Positions 34,878 to 43,875 of a stretch of 64,000 nucleotides of DNA are shown here, piece by piece. The position numbers and the translations under genes were made by a program. This DNA comes from Treponema denticola (GTDB taxonomy: Bacteria; Spirochaetota; Spirochaetia; Treponematales; Treponemataceae): contig NZ_CP038800.1 in NCBI RefSeq assembly GCF_024400535.1, positions 434,001 through 498,000 of the forward strand, written 5' to 3'. The notes beneath the pieces are model-generated. The model did not search any database, was not told the origin of the DNA, and saw nothing but the letters and a program-made list of their open reading frames with translations. Position 1 is the first letter of the stretch. The number at the start of each line of letters is the position of its first letter.

Positions 34878-35033
34878 CAACACGGAAATGATGGATTGAA
34901 ATACGGTATATGCATTCGTAAGGGTGAGATAAAATGTTTTTTATTACTTGAAAAAGCTGATTTTTTTATGTAATATATTATATAGATCTAATATATGTTA
35001 TGTGGACATCCACATTGGGGTACGGAGAAAAAA

Positions 35034-35942
35034 ATGTCAAAAATCTTTTATAAGTTTAAGAATATAAATCAATACACGATAGATTCTATTAAAAATAAAT
35101 ATTTCTATTTTTCTACACCGCAACAATTAAATGATCCTGTAGACTGTCGAACTCCATTTTGTTATGACGCAACAAATTCAGAAATACTAAAATGGATAAA
35201 ACATGCAAAGAAAATGGGAAGATTAATTGGGGAAAATCCTTCAACTTTTCCATTTAATACTGTCGATAAAGTAAAAAAAAGTATTGCTAGTACAGGTATT
35301 TTAAAAAGAATATTTGAAAATGCAGAAAATAATTCTGCTAATAAATTCCATCTTCTTAGTTTAACTGATGATTTTAATAATGCAAAAATGTGGAATCATA
35401 CTGATTATTGTAATAACTTCAGTGGTATTTGTATTGGTTATTTATCTGAGCAAGTACAGCAGCAAAATTTTGGTAGTTATTTTATAAAAGTAAAAGGAAC
35501 TGTTTCAACAAGAACTCCCTATTTTCTTAAATATAATTCTGACTATTATTTTGTTTTAAAAAAGGTTGAATACGATAATGATAGACTACATTGTTATAAT
35601 CCTTTTAAGGAGCAATATGATAAAAACTATATGCTAAATTTAAACAGTGAAAGTTTTAACAGTCAAAACATAAAATATAATTTGTTTCATAAAACAAATA
35701 ATTGGAAATACGAAAACGAATATCGAGGTTTTTATTATTGTATCGAAGATGATGATTCAAAAGTTTATTATGATGAAAATATTATTGAAAGTATAAGTTT
35801 TGGTAGTAATGCCTCAAAACCTGACATCAATACTATAATTAATTGTATAAAAATGAATTATAACAATTTTGATAAAATAAAATTTTATACTGTTGTGCAA
35901 ATAAATAATACCATTATTAGGACTGAAATGAAAATCACATAA
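35034..35942 (+). CDS. DUF2971 family protein in a cassette-like setting
   Basis: 302 residues of the DUF2971 type: N-terminal IFYKFKNINQYTIDSIKNKY.FYFSTPQQLNDP, then a mid-region HLLSLTDDFNNAKMWNHTD. DUF2971 proteins are common in mobile and defence contexts; their activity is unknown to me. Very AT-rich compared with the neighbouring operon. GGAG lies 9 bases before ATG 35034, which is preferred to the in-frame ATG at 34995. An integron attC begins at the stop codon, so this gene plus attC form a cassette. Confidence 0.82.
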   Translation: MSKIFYKFKNINQYTIDSIKNKYFYFSTPQQLNDPVDCRTPFCYDATNSEILKWIKHAKKMGRLIGENPSTFPFNTVDKVKKSIASTGILKRIFENAENNSANKFHLLSLTDDFNNAKMWNHTDYCNNFSGICIGYLSEQVQQQNFGSYFIKVKGTVSTRTPYFLKYNSDYYFVLKKVEYDNDRLHCYNPFKEQYDKNYMLNLNSESFNSQNIKYNLFHKTNNWKYENEYRGFYYCIEDDDSKVYYDENIIESISFGSNASKPDINTIINCIKMNYNNFDKIKFYTVVQINNTIIRTEMKIT

Positions 35943-36002
35943 CACAGTTTTCAAAGCCGACAACGCAGACAAGCTGCGTTGCGGTTTAAAACAATGTTAG
36001 GT
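35940..36002 (+). other. Integron attC recombination site
   Basis: Outer core sites TAACA and TGTTAGGT enclose a long imperfect hairpin. The right arm (CTGCGTTGCGGTTTAAAAC) pairs fully with the left arm except for three extra bases on the left strand (C, G and A), the extrahelical bases that define attC polarity; the loop is ACAAG. The right core GTTAGGT fits the GTTRRRY consensus. T. denticola is known to carry a chromosomal integron, but no integron integrase is in this window. Confidence 0.85.
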
Positions 36003-36029
36003 AGATGCTTACAACACAGAGGATAAAAA

Positions 36030-37034
36030 ATGAAAAGAAAATTTATAACGCCAATTTTTCTGATTATAATTTTTGGAGAAATAGTGGTTGCACAAAATTC
36101 TAAAAATATTCAGACAAATGAGTCAATAACTATAACAGAGTTTTGCTCCCTTAATCTCAATAAGGAAATAAGCGTAAAAATTCAAGATGAACTTTCGTCG
36201 GAAAAAATTCACAATCTGACGTTGGCCTGTAATAGTGATGAAAAAGGTAAAATCGGTCCTATTGATTTGGATTTGAGTAATTGTACATTTAAAAATAAAG
36301 AATGTAATATTTTCATTACAAATCTAAAAAATGTCAGGTCTCTGGTACTGCCGAAAACTACAAAAACCATCACCTTCTGTCTTGCCTCAGATATGGAGAA
36401 TATAACTCTTCCCGACGGGCTTGAGCGAATCGAAAAACAAGCATTTTTCAGAACTAAGTTGAAATCTATAGAAATTCCGGAATCGGTTCAGTATGTAGGT
36501 GCGCTTGCATTCGGTGATATAGAAAATTTGCAATACATAAAGATATTTAATAATCCGCATAAGACAAAATGGTCTTACATTTGGAATAAATGGAATGATG
36601 CAAAAATACTTGAAGACGATGCAGTTTTTCTTCCGAAAGAAAATGATTCTAAAGAAAAATACGGTATAATTCGGTTTTCAAAAGCTGATTATCATAGAGC
36701 GTTTGACACAGTTGACATGGAAATTTATCTAAATAAAAAGCCCGGGGAAAATCAAAAAGCCGTCTTACATTTTTATGATGCCCATAACAAAAACGAAAGC
36801 GCCGGTGACATAGAAATTGAAGTGAAGAAAGGTAAGAAAACGATTACAATAAAAAAATATCCTGCAGCAAATTTCTTCATTTCTGAAACTAACGATTATT
36901 ACACTATCATAAATGAGTGCGGTGATTATTGGATAAAACTCTGCTGCGAAATTGAATTCTCCGATGGTACAACAATTCCTCTGGAAGGTTTTTGTTATAT
37001 TTATGAAGAACCGATTCCCGCCGGCATATCATAA
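36030..37034 (+). CDS. Secreted leucine-rich repeat (BspA-like) protein
   Basis: 334 residues. Signal peptide to ~22 (GEIVVAQ). LRR_5/BspA-type repeats at ~95-165 (ITLPDGLERIEKQAFFRTKLKSIEIP is the pattern), then a C-terminal Ig-like region. BspA-like proteins of oral bacteria bind host and bacterial surfaces. It follows the attC directly (27 bases), so it is the next cassette. Behind it at ~37054-37110 is what looks like the left half of a decayed attC. Confidence 0.78.
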   Translation: MKRKFITPIFLIIIFGEIVVAQNSKNIQTNESITITEFCSLNLNKEISVKIQDELSSEKIHNLTLACNSDEKGKIGPIDLDLSNCTFKNKECNIFITNLKNVRSLVLPKTTKTITFCLASDMENITLPDGLERIEKQAFFRTKLKSIEIPESVQYVGALAFGDIENLQYIKIFNNPHKTKWSYIWNKWNDAKILEDDAVFLPKENDSKEKYGIIRFSKADYHRAFDTVDMEIYLNKKPGENQKAVLHFYDAHNKNESAGDIEIEVKKGKKTITIKKYPAANFFISETNDYYTIINECGDYWIKLCCEIEFSDGTTIPLEGFCYIYEEPIPAGIS

Positions 37035-37125
37035 AATAATCGTCTATACCGTTTTCAAAGTCGACAAAACGAACAAGCTGCAAATGCAGGCTAAGCGGAA
37101 GTTACAAAAACGAAAGGAGAAAAAA

Positions 37126-37752
37126 ATGGAGTCGAAAAGAATAGGAGCATTTTTAATTGATTTTAGTCAAAACGATAAATTAGTTAATCAACTGAATTTT
37201 ATTATAGAAATAGATAAAGTTAAACATATTTTCCGGCAATCAAAATTATTTAATTCCGAAAGATTGGAAAATGATGCCGAACATTCTTGGACAATTTCAA
37301 TAATGTGTATTTTGTTAAAAGAATATGCCGATTTTGAAGTTAATATTGAAAAAGTTATTTCAATGCTATTAATCCATGATATTGTTGAAATAGATGCAGG
37401 AGATACCTTTTTATATTCTTCACAAAGAGATGAATCTTATAATAATGAAAAAAAAGCAGCGGATAGAATATTCGGTTTATTGGAACCGGATCAAAAAAAA
37501 TATTTTTTAAGCTTATGGGAAGAATTTGAAGAAAGAAAAACGAATGAAGCAAAATTTGCTTCCGTATTTGATAGATTGGAACCTATAATTCAAAATTATA
37601 TGTCTGAAGGTTATTCTTGGAAGAAAAATAACATAACATATGATATGGTAATAAATAAGAATATACATATTAAAGAAGGCTCGGAAAAAATATGGAATTT
37701 TGTCCTGCAATTATTGGGAAAAGCCGTTGAAAAAGGATATTTAATTAAATAA
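37126..37752 (+). CDS. HD-domain hydrolase (YfbR/HDDC2-like)
   Basis: 208 residues. Metal-binding HD motifs are visible: H in DAEHSW (~50), the LLIHDIVEIDAGD block (~83-95) and a later Asp in FDRLEP. This fits 5'-deoxynucleotidase-like HD proteins of the YfbR/HDDC2 group. ATG 37126 has an AAGGAG site 7 bases upstream; a longer upstream frame from 36952 overlaps the LRR gene and is rejected. AT-rich and isolated, probably another cassette gene. Confidence 0.82.
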   Translation: MESKRIGAFLIDFSQNDKLVNQLNFIIEIDKVKHIFRQSKLFNSERLENDAEHSWTISIMCILLKEYADFEVNIEKVISMLLIHDIVEIDAGDTFLYSSQRDESYNNEKKAADRIFGLLEPDQKKYFLSLWEEFEERKTNEAKFASVFDRLEPIIQNYMSEGYSWKKNNITYDMVINKNIHIKEGSEKIWNFVLQLLGKAVEKGYLIK

Positions 37753-37806
37753 CAGAAAATGTATAATTACAGTTTTAGCGGTAGTCTGTACTTTTCAGTT
37801 CTTCCA

Positions 37807-38472
37807 TTATTTGTTATATATGGGTAAAACTATCACACTGTACGCAATTAAATTGTATCCCATATGAGCAAGTATACAAGAAAATATTGAGCCTGTATGA
37901 AAATAAAGTAAGCCTAAAATCACACCACAAATAAATGAAGGAACTATTTGAGCTATATTGAAATGGAGCATAGCAAAGAGTGCTGCAGATATAAGTAAGG
38001 CAACAATTTTTCCATAATTTATTGATAGACCCTCAAGCAGAAATCCTCTCATTAAGATTTCTTCAAGAATAGGTGCAAGTATGCAAAAGTCAAGTAAACC
38101 GATAATTGGTGCAGCTCTTATTAATTGAATTGTTTGTTGATAATTTTCTCTGCTTGATGGAAAAAAACTTTCAAATATAGGATCTAATCCTTTATCTAAA
38201 AGGAAATAGAATAATATGGAACAGCCTACAGCTAATATTAATCCTTGAAAAGAAATATTCGTAAATAAATTAGGTCTGAAATTTGTTTTTCTCATTAGTA
38301 AAACAAGGAATATAGTCATACACAAAATAACAGTAATTATATTCAAAACTCTGCTATGTTCAGGGGCTATCTTTCTCCATATCGAAACATCAAGAATAGT
38401 ATACAAGATCATAAAGCCAAACCAAACAAGCACCCACAAAATGCCTTTTCCTATAGATATCCCATTGTGCAT
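37807..38472 (-). CDS. CPBP-family intramembrane glutamic metalloprotease
   Basis: 221 residues and about seven membrane segments. The family motifs are seen: EEILMRGFLLEG (EExxxR) and FAMLHFNIAQIVPSFICGVILG with the conserved H. These proteases (CaaX/bacteriocin self-immunity family, PF02517) act within the membrane. ATG 38472 is preferred because GGAGGG lies 10 bases upstream; the frame extends to 38547. It points against its neighbours and has no partner. Confidence 0.85.
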   Translation of the reverse strand: MHNGISIGKGILWVLVWFGFMILYTILDVSIWRKIAPEHSRVLNIITVILCMTIFLVLLMRKTNFRPNLFTNISFQGLILAVGCSILFYFLLDKGLDPIFESFFPSSRENYQQTIQLIRAAPIIGLLDFCILAPILEEILMRGFLLEGLSINYGKIVALLISAALFAMLHFNIAQIVPSFICGVILGLLYFHTGSIFSCILAHMGYNLIAYSVIVLPIYNK

Positions 38473-38644
38473 AAAATATGTTCCCTCCATATAACTTACC
38501 CTAAATATTCTTTTCTTTTTATACCATAAATTCTCAATAATATCCACAGGAATACTCTATTTTTCACTATTTACCGGCAGTATATCATCCTAAATTCATT
38601 TTTTTCTACCATATGATGATAATAATACTCGGTAAATTATTAAA

Positions 38645-38713
38645 AAAATAGCATTGCTATCTTGACAGTCAAAAAAGGATTATGTATACTAAATAAAATA
38701 GCAGTGCTATTTT
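38645..38713 (+). promoter_or_regulatory. Promoter with two TetR-type operators (ABC operon)
   Basis: First palindrome 38645-38663 (AAAATAGCATTGCTATCTT, one mismatch) abuts TTGACA (38662-38667); 17-base spacer; TATACT (38685-38690); second, perfect palindrome AAAATAGCA-G-TGCTATTTT (38695-38713). Promoter and sites are clearly homologous to 31388-31439, so the TetR protein at 31461 should bind here. Confidence 0.85.
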
Positions 38714-38731
38714 ATTTAGTAGGAGACAATA

Positions 38732-40495
38732 ATGAAAAACTCTGAACATACAAATCAAAAAAATGCTTTGCAGTATTTATTTGGGCTTGCAAAACCGTGC
38801 AAAGGTCTTCTAATAAGTTCCGTGATTTTTGCGGTTTTGGGAGCAGCGGCTGGAATTGTTCCATATCTTGCCGTATCCCGCGTTATCATTCGGATATGCG
38901 CACGGGATTATACCTTACAGGCAATTTTTGTAACGGCTCTTATTGCGCTTGGCGGGTATCTTGGACAGTTATGTTTGTCAACACTTTCTACGATACATTC
39001 TCACCGTGCGGCCTTTACCGTGCTGAAAAATATCCGTATGCAGCTGACGGCAAAGCTCTCCCGCGTTCCGATGGGCTTTATATTGGACACCCCTTCCGGT
39101 AAATTCAAAACAATGCTGGTCGATACGGTAGAAAAACTGGAATTACCGCTTGCTCATATCATACCGGAACTGACGGCAAACCTGTTGATTCCCTTTTTAA
39201 TGTTAGTCTATTTCTTTTATCTTGATTGGCGCTTAGCGCTTACCGCGTTTGCAACATTTCCGCTCGGTCTTATTTGTTATATGGGGATGATGAAGGACTA
39301 CGAAAAACGGTATGCAAAAGTTCTTACAGCAAGTAAAAATATGGATGCCTCAACGGTTGAATACATCGGCGGCATTGAAGTGATAAAAGCCTTTAATCAA
39401 AGCACCGTATCATATCGGAAATATACTGAGGCAATCACGGAAAATGAAAATGCTAAAGCGGAATGGTTTAAAAAGACCAATCCCTACTACGCTGCGGGAA
39501 TTGCAATTGCTCCTTCCAGTTTGTTAGGTGTGCTGCCCCTCGGCTGTTGGTTTTTTATACACGGGAGCATATCCGCCGGAAGTTTTATATCGTGCATTAT
39601 CTTGTCGCTCGGTCTTATTGCACCGCTCATTCAGGCGCTGCGTTACACGGACAGCCTTGCAATGGTAGACTCCACAGTAAAAGAAATTGCGAAACTCCTG
39701 GAAGCGGAAGAAATGAACCGGCCGGAAAATGCTGTGCCCATTAAAGAAAATACTATTGCGTTTTCTCATGTATCGTTTGCATATAGCGATACGGAAGTTT
39801 TGCATGATATTTCATTTCAAGCGGTTCCGAATGGAATGACTGCATTTGTCGGTCCGTCCGGTTCAGGAAAATCTACCGTTGCCCGATTAATCGCCTCGTT
39901 TTGGGAAGCGAGTACAGGCTCGGTTATGATGGGCGGCTGCGATGTACGAAACATTCCGCTTTCGCAAGTAATGGAGCGGGTTGGCTATGTTTCACAGGAC
40001 AATTATTTATTCCATTTATCCATTCGGGAAAATATACGGATTGGGAAACCGGACGCGACGGATGCCGAGATAGAACAAGCTGCAAAGAAAGCAAGCTGTC
40101 ACGATTTTATCAGCGCACTTCCTCAAGGTTATGATACGGTCGCAGGAGACGGAGGGAATAATCTTTCCGGCGGAGAGAAGCAGCGCATTGCAATCGCACG
40201 CGCAATACTAAAAGACAGCCCCATCATTGTACTGGATGAAGCGACAGCTTTTACCGATCCCGAAAATGAAGCTGTCATTCAGCGTTCCATCGGAGAACTG
40301 GTCGCAGGAAAAACATTGATCGTCATTGCGCATCGGCTTTCGACTATCACGATGGCGGATAAAATTATCGTTATGAATCACGGAAGAATTGAAGCGGAGG
40401 GTGGGCATCAATCGCTTTTGGAATCGTGCGAACTGTATCGCACGCTTTGGAATGCGCACATCAGCGTAAGCGACAAAAAGGAGGAGGCTGTATGA
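38732..40495 (+). CDS. ABC half-transporter with exporter fold, subunit 1
   Basis: 587 residues: six-helix transmembrane domain (~25-315) and an ATPase domain with Walker A GPSGSGKST, signature LSGGEKQRIAIARAIL and Walker B IVLDEATAFTD. It pairs with the next gene, which overlaps its stop by ATGA. Shares the TetR operator with the ECF operon. Pairs of this kind either export small molecules or, as in IrtAB/YbtPQ, import siderophores; the link to an importer operon makes the latter worth considering, as inference. Confidence 0.92.
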   Translation: MKNSEHTNQKNALQYLFGLAKPCKGLLISSVIFAVLGAAAGIVPYLAVSRVIIRICARDYTLQAIFVTALIALGGYLGQLCLSTLSTIHSHRAAFTVLKNIRMQLTAKLSRVPMGFILDTPSGKFKTMLVDTVEKLELPLAHIIPELTANLLIPFLMLVYFFYLDWRLALTAFATFPLGLICYMGMMKDYEKRYAKVLTASKNMDASTVEYIGGIEVIKAFNQSTVSYRKYTEAITENENAKAEWFKKTNPYYAAGIAIAPSSLLGVLPLGCWFFIHGSISAGSFISCIILSLGLIAPLIQALRYTDSLAMVDSTVKEIAKLLEAEEMNRPENAVPIKENTIAFSHVSFAYSDTEVLHDISFQAVPNGMTAFVGPSGSGKSTVARLIASFWEASTGSVMMGGCDVRNIPLSQVMERVGYVSQDNYLFHLSIRENIRIGKPDATDAEIEQAAKKASCHDFISALPQGYDTVAGDGGNNLSGGEKQRIAIARAILKDSPIIVLDEATAFTDPENEAVIQRSIGELVAGKTLIVIAHRLSTITMADKIIVMNHGRIEAEGGHQSLLESCELYRTLWNAHISVSDKKEEAV

Positions 40496-42258
40496 TTAAT
40501 ATGTTTAAACGATTGTTGCATTTTTCAGGTGCGGAAAAAAGAAGATTGATACTCTCTTTTATTTTTCATATCGGTAATTCGTTTTTTGAGATGCTTCCCA
40601 TTATGGCAATTCTGACGGTTCTCTCCGGAATCCTTTCCGCCATTTCAGGAAATGGAATGCCGTACAAAACGATTTGGGTATCTCTCGGAATTATGCTGCT
40701 CAGTGTTGTAGGCAAAATCATTTTCATCAATATCGCTTCCATAAATAGAACATTGGGAAGTTTTGCCATGTGCAGCGAGTGGCGGATGAACCTCGGCGAA
40801 AAATTAAAGCGCGCACCGATGGGATATTTTAGTGAGCATCGATTAGGAGACATTACCGCTGCGGTTACCACCACACTCGGCGATCTTGAAACAAGTGCGG
40901 TAACGGTGCTGGAGGCGGTTGCAGGCGGATTTATTCATGCCTTTGTTATCAATGTATGGCTATTGGTTTATGAATGGAGAATCGGATTGCTGATGTTTGC
41001 AGGTCTTTTAATCTCGTTCTTGATTTATGCAAAAACTCAAGCCGCGGGAGAAAAATATTCACCGCGCAGACAGGCGGCACAAGCACAACTGGTAACCGGT
41101 ATTTTGGAATACATTCAAGGGATGACAGTGGTAAAAGCATTCGGACTCGGCGAGCAATCCGGTAAAACGGTTGATGCAGCAATCAGTGAAAGTGCAGCGG
41201 CAAATATCATTTTGGAAAAAATCTTCTCCGAACTCGCAGCTGCTTTTCAAACAATATTCAAAGTAGTTAGAGCTGCGATGCTGATTACGGTTCCATATCT
41301 TTTAATGCATGGAAATATAACACCGGAAAAGTGTTTGTTGCTGACTGTCGCAAGTTTTATGATTTATGCAACCGTGGAACTTGCCGGAAGTATGGCAGCT
41401 GTTGCACGGGTGGTTGATGCCTCTCTTGACCGGCTGGAAGAAATATCGGATATGCCGTTGTTGGATGAAAACGGTACGGAGCATATTCCGAATAATTATG
41501 ACATTACGGTTCGGAATATTTCTTTTTCTTACGATAGGGATGACACAAAAGAAGTGATACGGAATGCCGATTTTACGGTGCCGCAGAAAACAAGCTGCGC
41601 GATTGTCGATCCGTCCGGTTCGGGAAAAACAACACTGTGTAATTTAATTGCGCGCTTTTGGGACGTCGACGATGGTGAAATTTTACTCGGCGGTATCAAC
41701 GTTAAAGATTACACATGCGACAGTCTTTTAAAAAATTTTTCTATTGTGTTTCAGCAAGTATATCTGTTTGAAGATACAATAGAAAACAATATCCGTTTCG
41801 GTAAGCCGGATGCAACGATGGACGAAGTGATTGCCGCAGCAAAAAAAGCCTGCTGTCATGATTTTATCATTGCATTGCCGGACGGCTATCAAACTAAAAT
41901 CGGCGAAAACGGAGCAACATTGTCGGGGGGAGAAAAGCAGCGTATCTCCATCGCGCGGGCAATTCTCAAGGATGCACCTGTTGTTATTTTAGACGAAGCG
42001 ACGGCCAGTGTCGATCCTGAAAATGAACACGAGTTGCAAACAGCCATAGAGGAGCTGACTAAAAATAAAACACTCTTGATGATTGCTCATCGTTTAAATA
42101 CGGTACGCAAAGCGGATCAAATTATTGTGCTTGACGAAGGTCGTATTGTGCAGCGGGGCACTCATACCGAGCTTATGCAGCAGAAAGGTTTGTACCGGAG
42201 ATTTGTCGGCATCCGTGAAGAAGCAATTGGGTGGAAGATTGATCGGAGAGAAGCATGA
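40492..42258 (+). CDS. ABC half-transporter with exporter fold, subunit 2
   Basis: 588 residues from ATG 40492 (AGGAGG site 7 bases upstream; the longer frame from 40426 lies within the upstream gene). Six membrane segments, then an ATPase domain with LSGGEKQRISIARAIL and VILDEATASVD. Its P-loop is VDPSGSGKTT: the first glycine of GxxGxGKT is Asp, an unusual change, though the core GSGKT is intact. It forms a heterodimer with the upstream subunit and overlaps the next gene by 4 bases. Confidence 0.92.
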   Translation: MINMFKRLLHFSGAEKRRLILSFIFHIGNSFFEMLPIMAILTVLSGILSAISGNGMPYKTIWVSLGIMLLSVVGKIIFINIASINRTLGSFAMCSEWRMNLGEKLKRAPMGYFSEHRLGDITAAVTTTLGDLETSAVTVLEAVAGGFIHAFVINVWLLVYEWRIGLLMFAGLLISFLIYAKTQAAGEKYSPRRQAAQAQLVTGILEYIQGMTVVKAFGLGEQSGKTVDAAISESAAANIILEKIFSELAAAFQTIFKVVRAAMLITVPYLLMHGNITPEKCLLLTVASFMIYATVELAGSMAAVARVVDASLDRLEEISDMPLLDENGTEHIPNNYDITVRNISFSYDRDDTKEVIRNADFTVPQKTSCAIVDPSGSGKTTLCNLIARFWDVDDGEILLGGINVKDYTCDSLLKNFSIVFQQVYLFEDTIENNIRFGKPDATMDEVIAAAKKACCHDFIIALPDGYQTKIGENGATLSGGEKQRISIARAILKDAPVVILDEATASVDPENEHELQTAIEELTKNKTLLMIAHRLNTVRKADQIIVLDEGRIVQRGTHTELMQQKGLYRRFVGIREEAIGWKIDRREA

Positions 42259-42869
42259 AATATAAAAGGTTTTATTCACGCAGAGGTTTTGTTGATTCAG
42301 GGAAATTAACGCCGCACATATTAGAGCATATAGATGCGGCGCATAAAGAAAAAATGCAACTTCTTATTCAAGAACTCGATCGCGGAGCATGGACAAAAAA
42401 ACAAAAGAAGCGGCAAAAAAGCAGTATCATATCAAACATAGCGCTTTATAAAATTTTTATCGGCAACGGAATTCCTGCACAAGAGGCAAAGGAATTTGTA
42501 AAAGAATATTCTTTTTATATTGCAGAAAAAGCACACCGTATTTTGAATGCATTGTTTCATATTCCCGGCTTTTTTAAGCTGTTCCGTTTTTTTATGAGAA
42601 AGGGAATGACCGGTGAAGAAATTTGGATAAGTAAAACTTTAGCCGACAATGCTCATGAATATTCTATGGATGTTTTAAAATGTCTTTGGTTTGATACCTG
42701 TACCTATTTTAACTGTCCTGAAATCTGTGAGATATTTTGTTTATGCGATCATATCGTCTTCGGAAATATAAAAAAATTGCAATTCGACAGAAGCGAAACC
42801 TTAGGAATAGGCGGCAAGAAATGCGACTTTTGTTTTCATTCTAAGACAAATACCGTGAAGAGGTTTTAA
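42255..42869 (+). CDS. ATC-hydrolase-like protein (L-2-amino-thiazoline-4-carboxylate hydrolase family)
   Basis: 204 residues matching the PF14196 type. A central helical region is followed by the conserved block C.EICEIFCLCDHIVFGNI...FDRSETLGIGGKKCDF.F. The family includes a thiazoline ring-opening enzyme of Pseudomonas, but most members near ABC operons are of unknown function. It is the third gene of the TetR-controlled ABC operon, overlapping the transporter by 4 bases, so it may process or bind the transported compound. Confidence 0.78.
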   Translation: MKYKRFYSRRGFVDSGKLTPHILEHIDAAHKEKMQLLIQELDRGAWTKKQKKRQKSSIISNIALYKIFIGNGIPAQEAKEFVKEYSFYIAEKAHRILNALFHIPGFFKLFRFFMRKGMTGEEIWISKTLADNAHEYSMDVLKCLWFDTCTYFNCPEICEIFCLCDHIVFGNIKKLQFDRSETLGIGGKKCDFCFHSKTNTVKRF

Positions 42870-42974
42870 ACTCAAATATTTTTAAACAAATCGATACTTT
42901 CCTGTTTTGCTTTGTGTCATTTTAGATTGAAAATTAGTAGTTTTTGCGGTATAGTGAGGAATTGGAAGGCTTTA

Positions 42975-43523
42975 ATGAACTATAAGAACCATAATCATAT
43001 AATTCAAGAAGATAATATAAAACTAAGGCCAATATGTGAAACAGATTGGGAATATTTATTTAAATGGAATAAAGATAAAGAAATATTATATTTTTCAGAA
43101 GGTGATGATATTTCTGAATATTCTAATGAAGAAACAAAACAGATATATACATATGTTTCACAAAAAGCAGATATTTTTATTATTGAATATTTAAATGAAA
43201 TAATTGGCGAGTGCTGGCTTCAAGAAATGAATTTAAACGATATTATGGAAAGACTACCAAATAAAAATATTTATAGAATTGATTTAATGATTGGTAGGAA
43301 AGAGTTGTGGAACAAAGGAATTGGAAGCAGAGTCATAAATATGCTTACAAAATATGGGGTTACCGAGAAAAAAGCTGATATGATATTTGGTGTTATTTTT
43401 GATTATAACTTACGAAGTCTAAAAGCATTTTCAAAAAATAAATATGTAGAATATAATAGAGTAGAAATAAATAGTAGTAAATCAAAAGAAGAAATAAGAT
43501 TGGTATATAGAAATTTTACCTAA
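42975..43523 (+). CDS. GNAT acetyltransferase (aminoglycoside 6'-N-acetyltransferase-like)
   Basis: 182 residues. The GNAT core is visible: LRPICETDWEYLFKWNKDKE at the start, then RIDLMIGRKELWNKGIGSRV, where the (Q/R)xxGxG/A acetyl-CoA loop appears as NKGIGS. It resembles AacA4/RimJ-like enzymes. AT-rich, single, with its own AAGG ribosome site; ATG 42975 is chosen over the longer frame. TAAC at its stop and GTTAAGC about 40 bases on, around imperfect pairing, may be a decayed attC, fitting cassette origin. Confidence 0.82.
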   Translation: MNYKNHNHIIQEDNIKLRPICETDWEYLFKWNKDKEILYFSEGDDISEYSNEETKQIYTYVSQKADIFIIEYLNEIIGECWLQEMNLNDIMERLPNKNIYRIDLMIGRKELWNKGIGSRVINMLTKYGVTEKKADMIFGVIFDYNLRSLKAFSKNKYVEYNRVEINSSKSKEEIRLVYRNFT

Positions 43524-43767
43524 TAACGGCCTCAACCGGAATTGCCGATTGGTGTTTAAGTTAAGCCAAGGTTATATTCATGCACTGCTGGAGTTTTAAA
43601 AGGAAACCATACAAAAGATGTTTCCGGCAGTTTGGATTATGTTCTAAAGGTTTCGGATAATATATACTGAAAAATACTTTATGCAGAACATTTTCAGTAT
43701 TTCCCTGGCTTTCAATGATTTTTAATTGACATAAGCTGCTTTATTCTATATACTTATTTTTGTAAAA
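43524..43767. other. Non-coding gap with hairpin and pepF promoter
   Basis: Holds a possible decayed attC at 43524-43570, a perfect 10-bp inverted repeat ATACTGAAAA (43664-43673) with TTTTCAGTAT (43691-43700), and the pepF promoter. No ORF of quality. Confidence 0.5.
43726..43754 (+). promoter_or_regulatory. Near-consensus promoter for pepF
   Basis: TTGACA (43726-43731), 17-base spacer, TATACT (43749-43754). Predicted start ~43761, so the dispersed element copy 2 lies fully in the pepF leader. Confidence 0.75.
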
Positions 43768-43855
43768 CTTTTCATGGGAGGTACGATAAACAGTTCGGCA
43801 GAAATTCAGCCTCACTGTTTATCTGCCGAGTTTTGTACCTTTGGTACAAAACTTC
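43768..43855 (+). repeat. Dispersed three-hairpin element, copy 2, in the pepF leader
   Basis: Matches 14741-14850: GGGAGGTACGATAAACAGTT through ACTGTTTATC. Second hairpin here is TTTTGTACC-TTT-GGTACAAAA. The embedded reading frame (xINSSAEIQPHCLS) is kept but begins with ACG and runs in frame into pepF. Confidence 0.75.
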
Positions 43856-43875
43856 GCATTATTATAGGAGAACTT

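Noticed and set aside
36952-37125. N-terminal extension of the HD-domain protein
   Set aside because: Overlaps the LRR gene and a decayed attC; a good ribosome site marks ATG 37126.
37753-37830. attC after the HD gene (TAACA ... TGTTA)
   Set aside because: The outer cores are present but the inner arms do not pair convincingly.
43774-43875. 34-residue N-terminal extension of PepF
   Set aside because: It is the dispersed hairpin element read in frame; AGGAG precedes ATG 43876.
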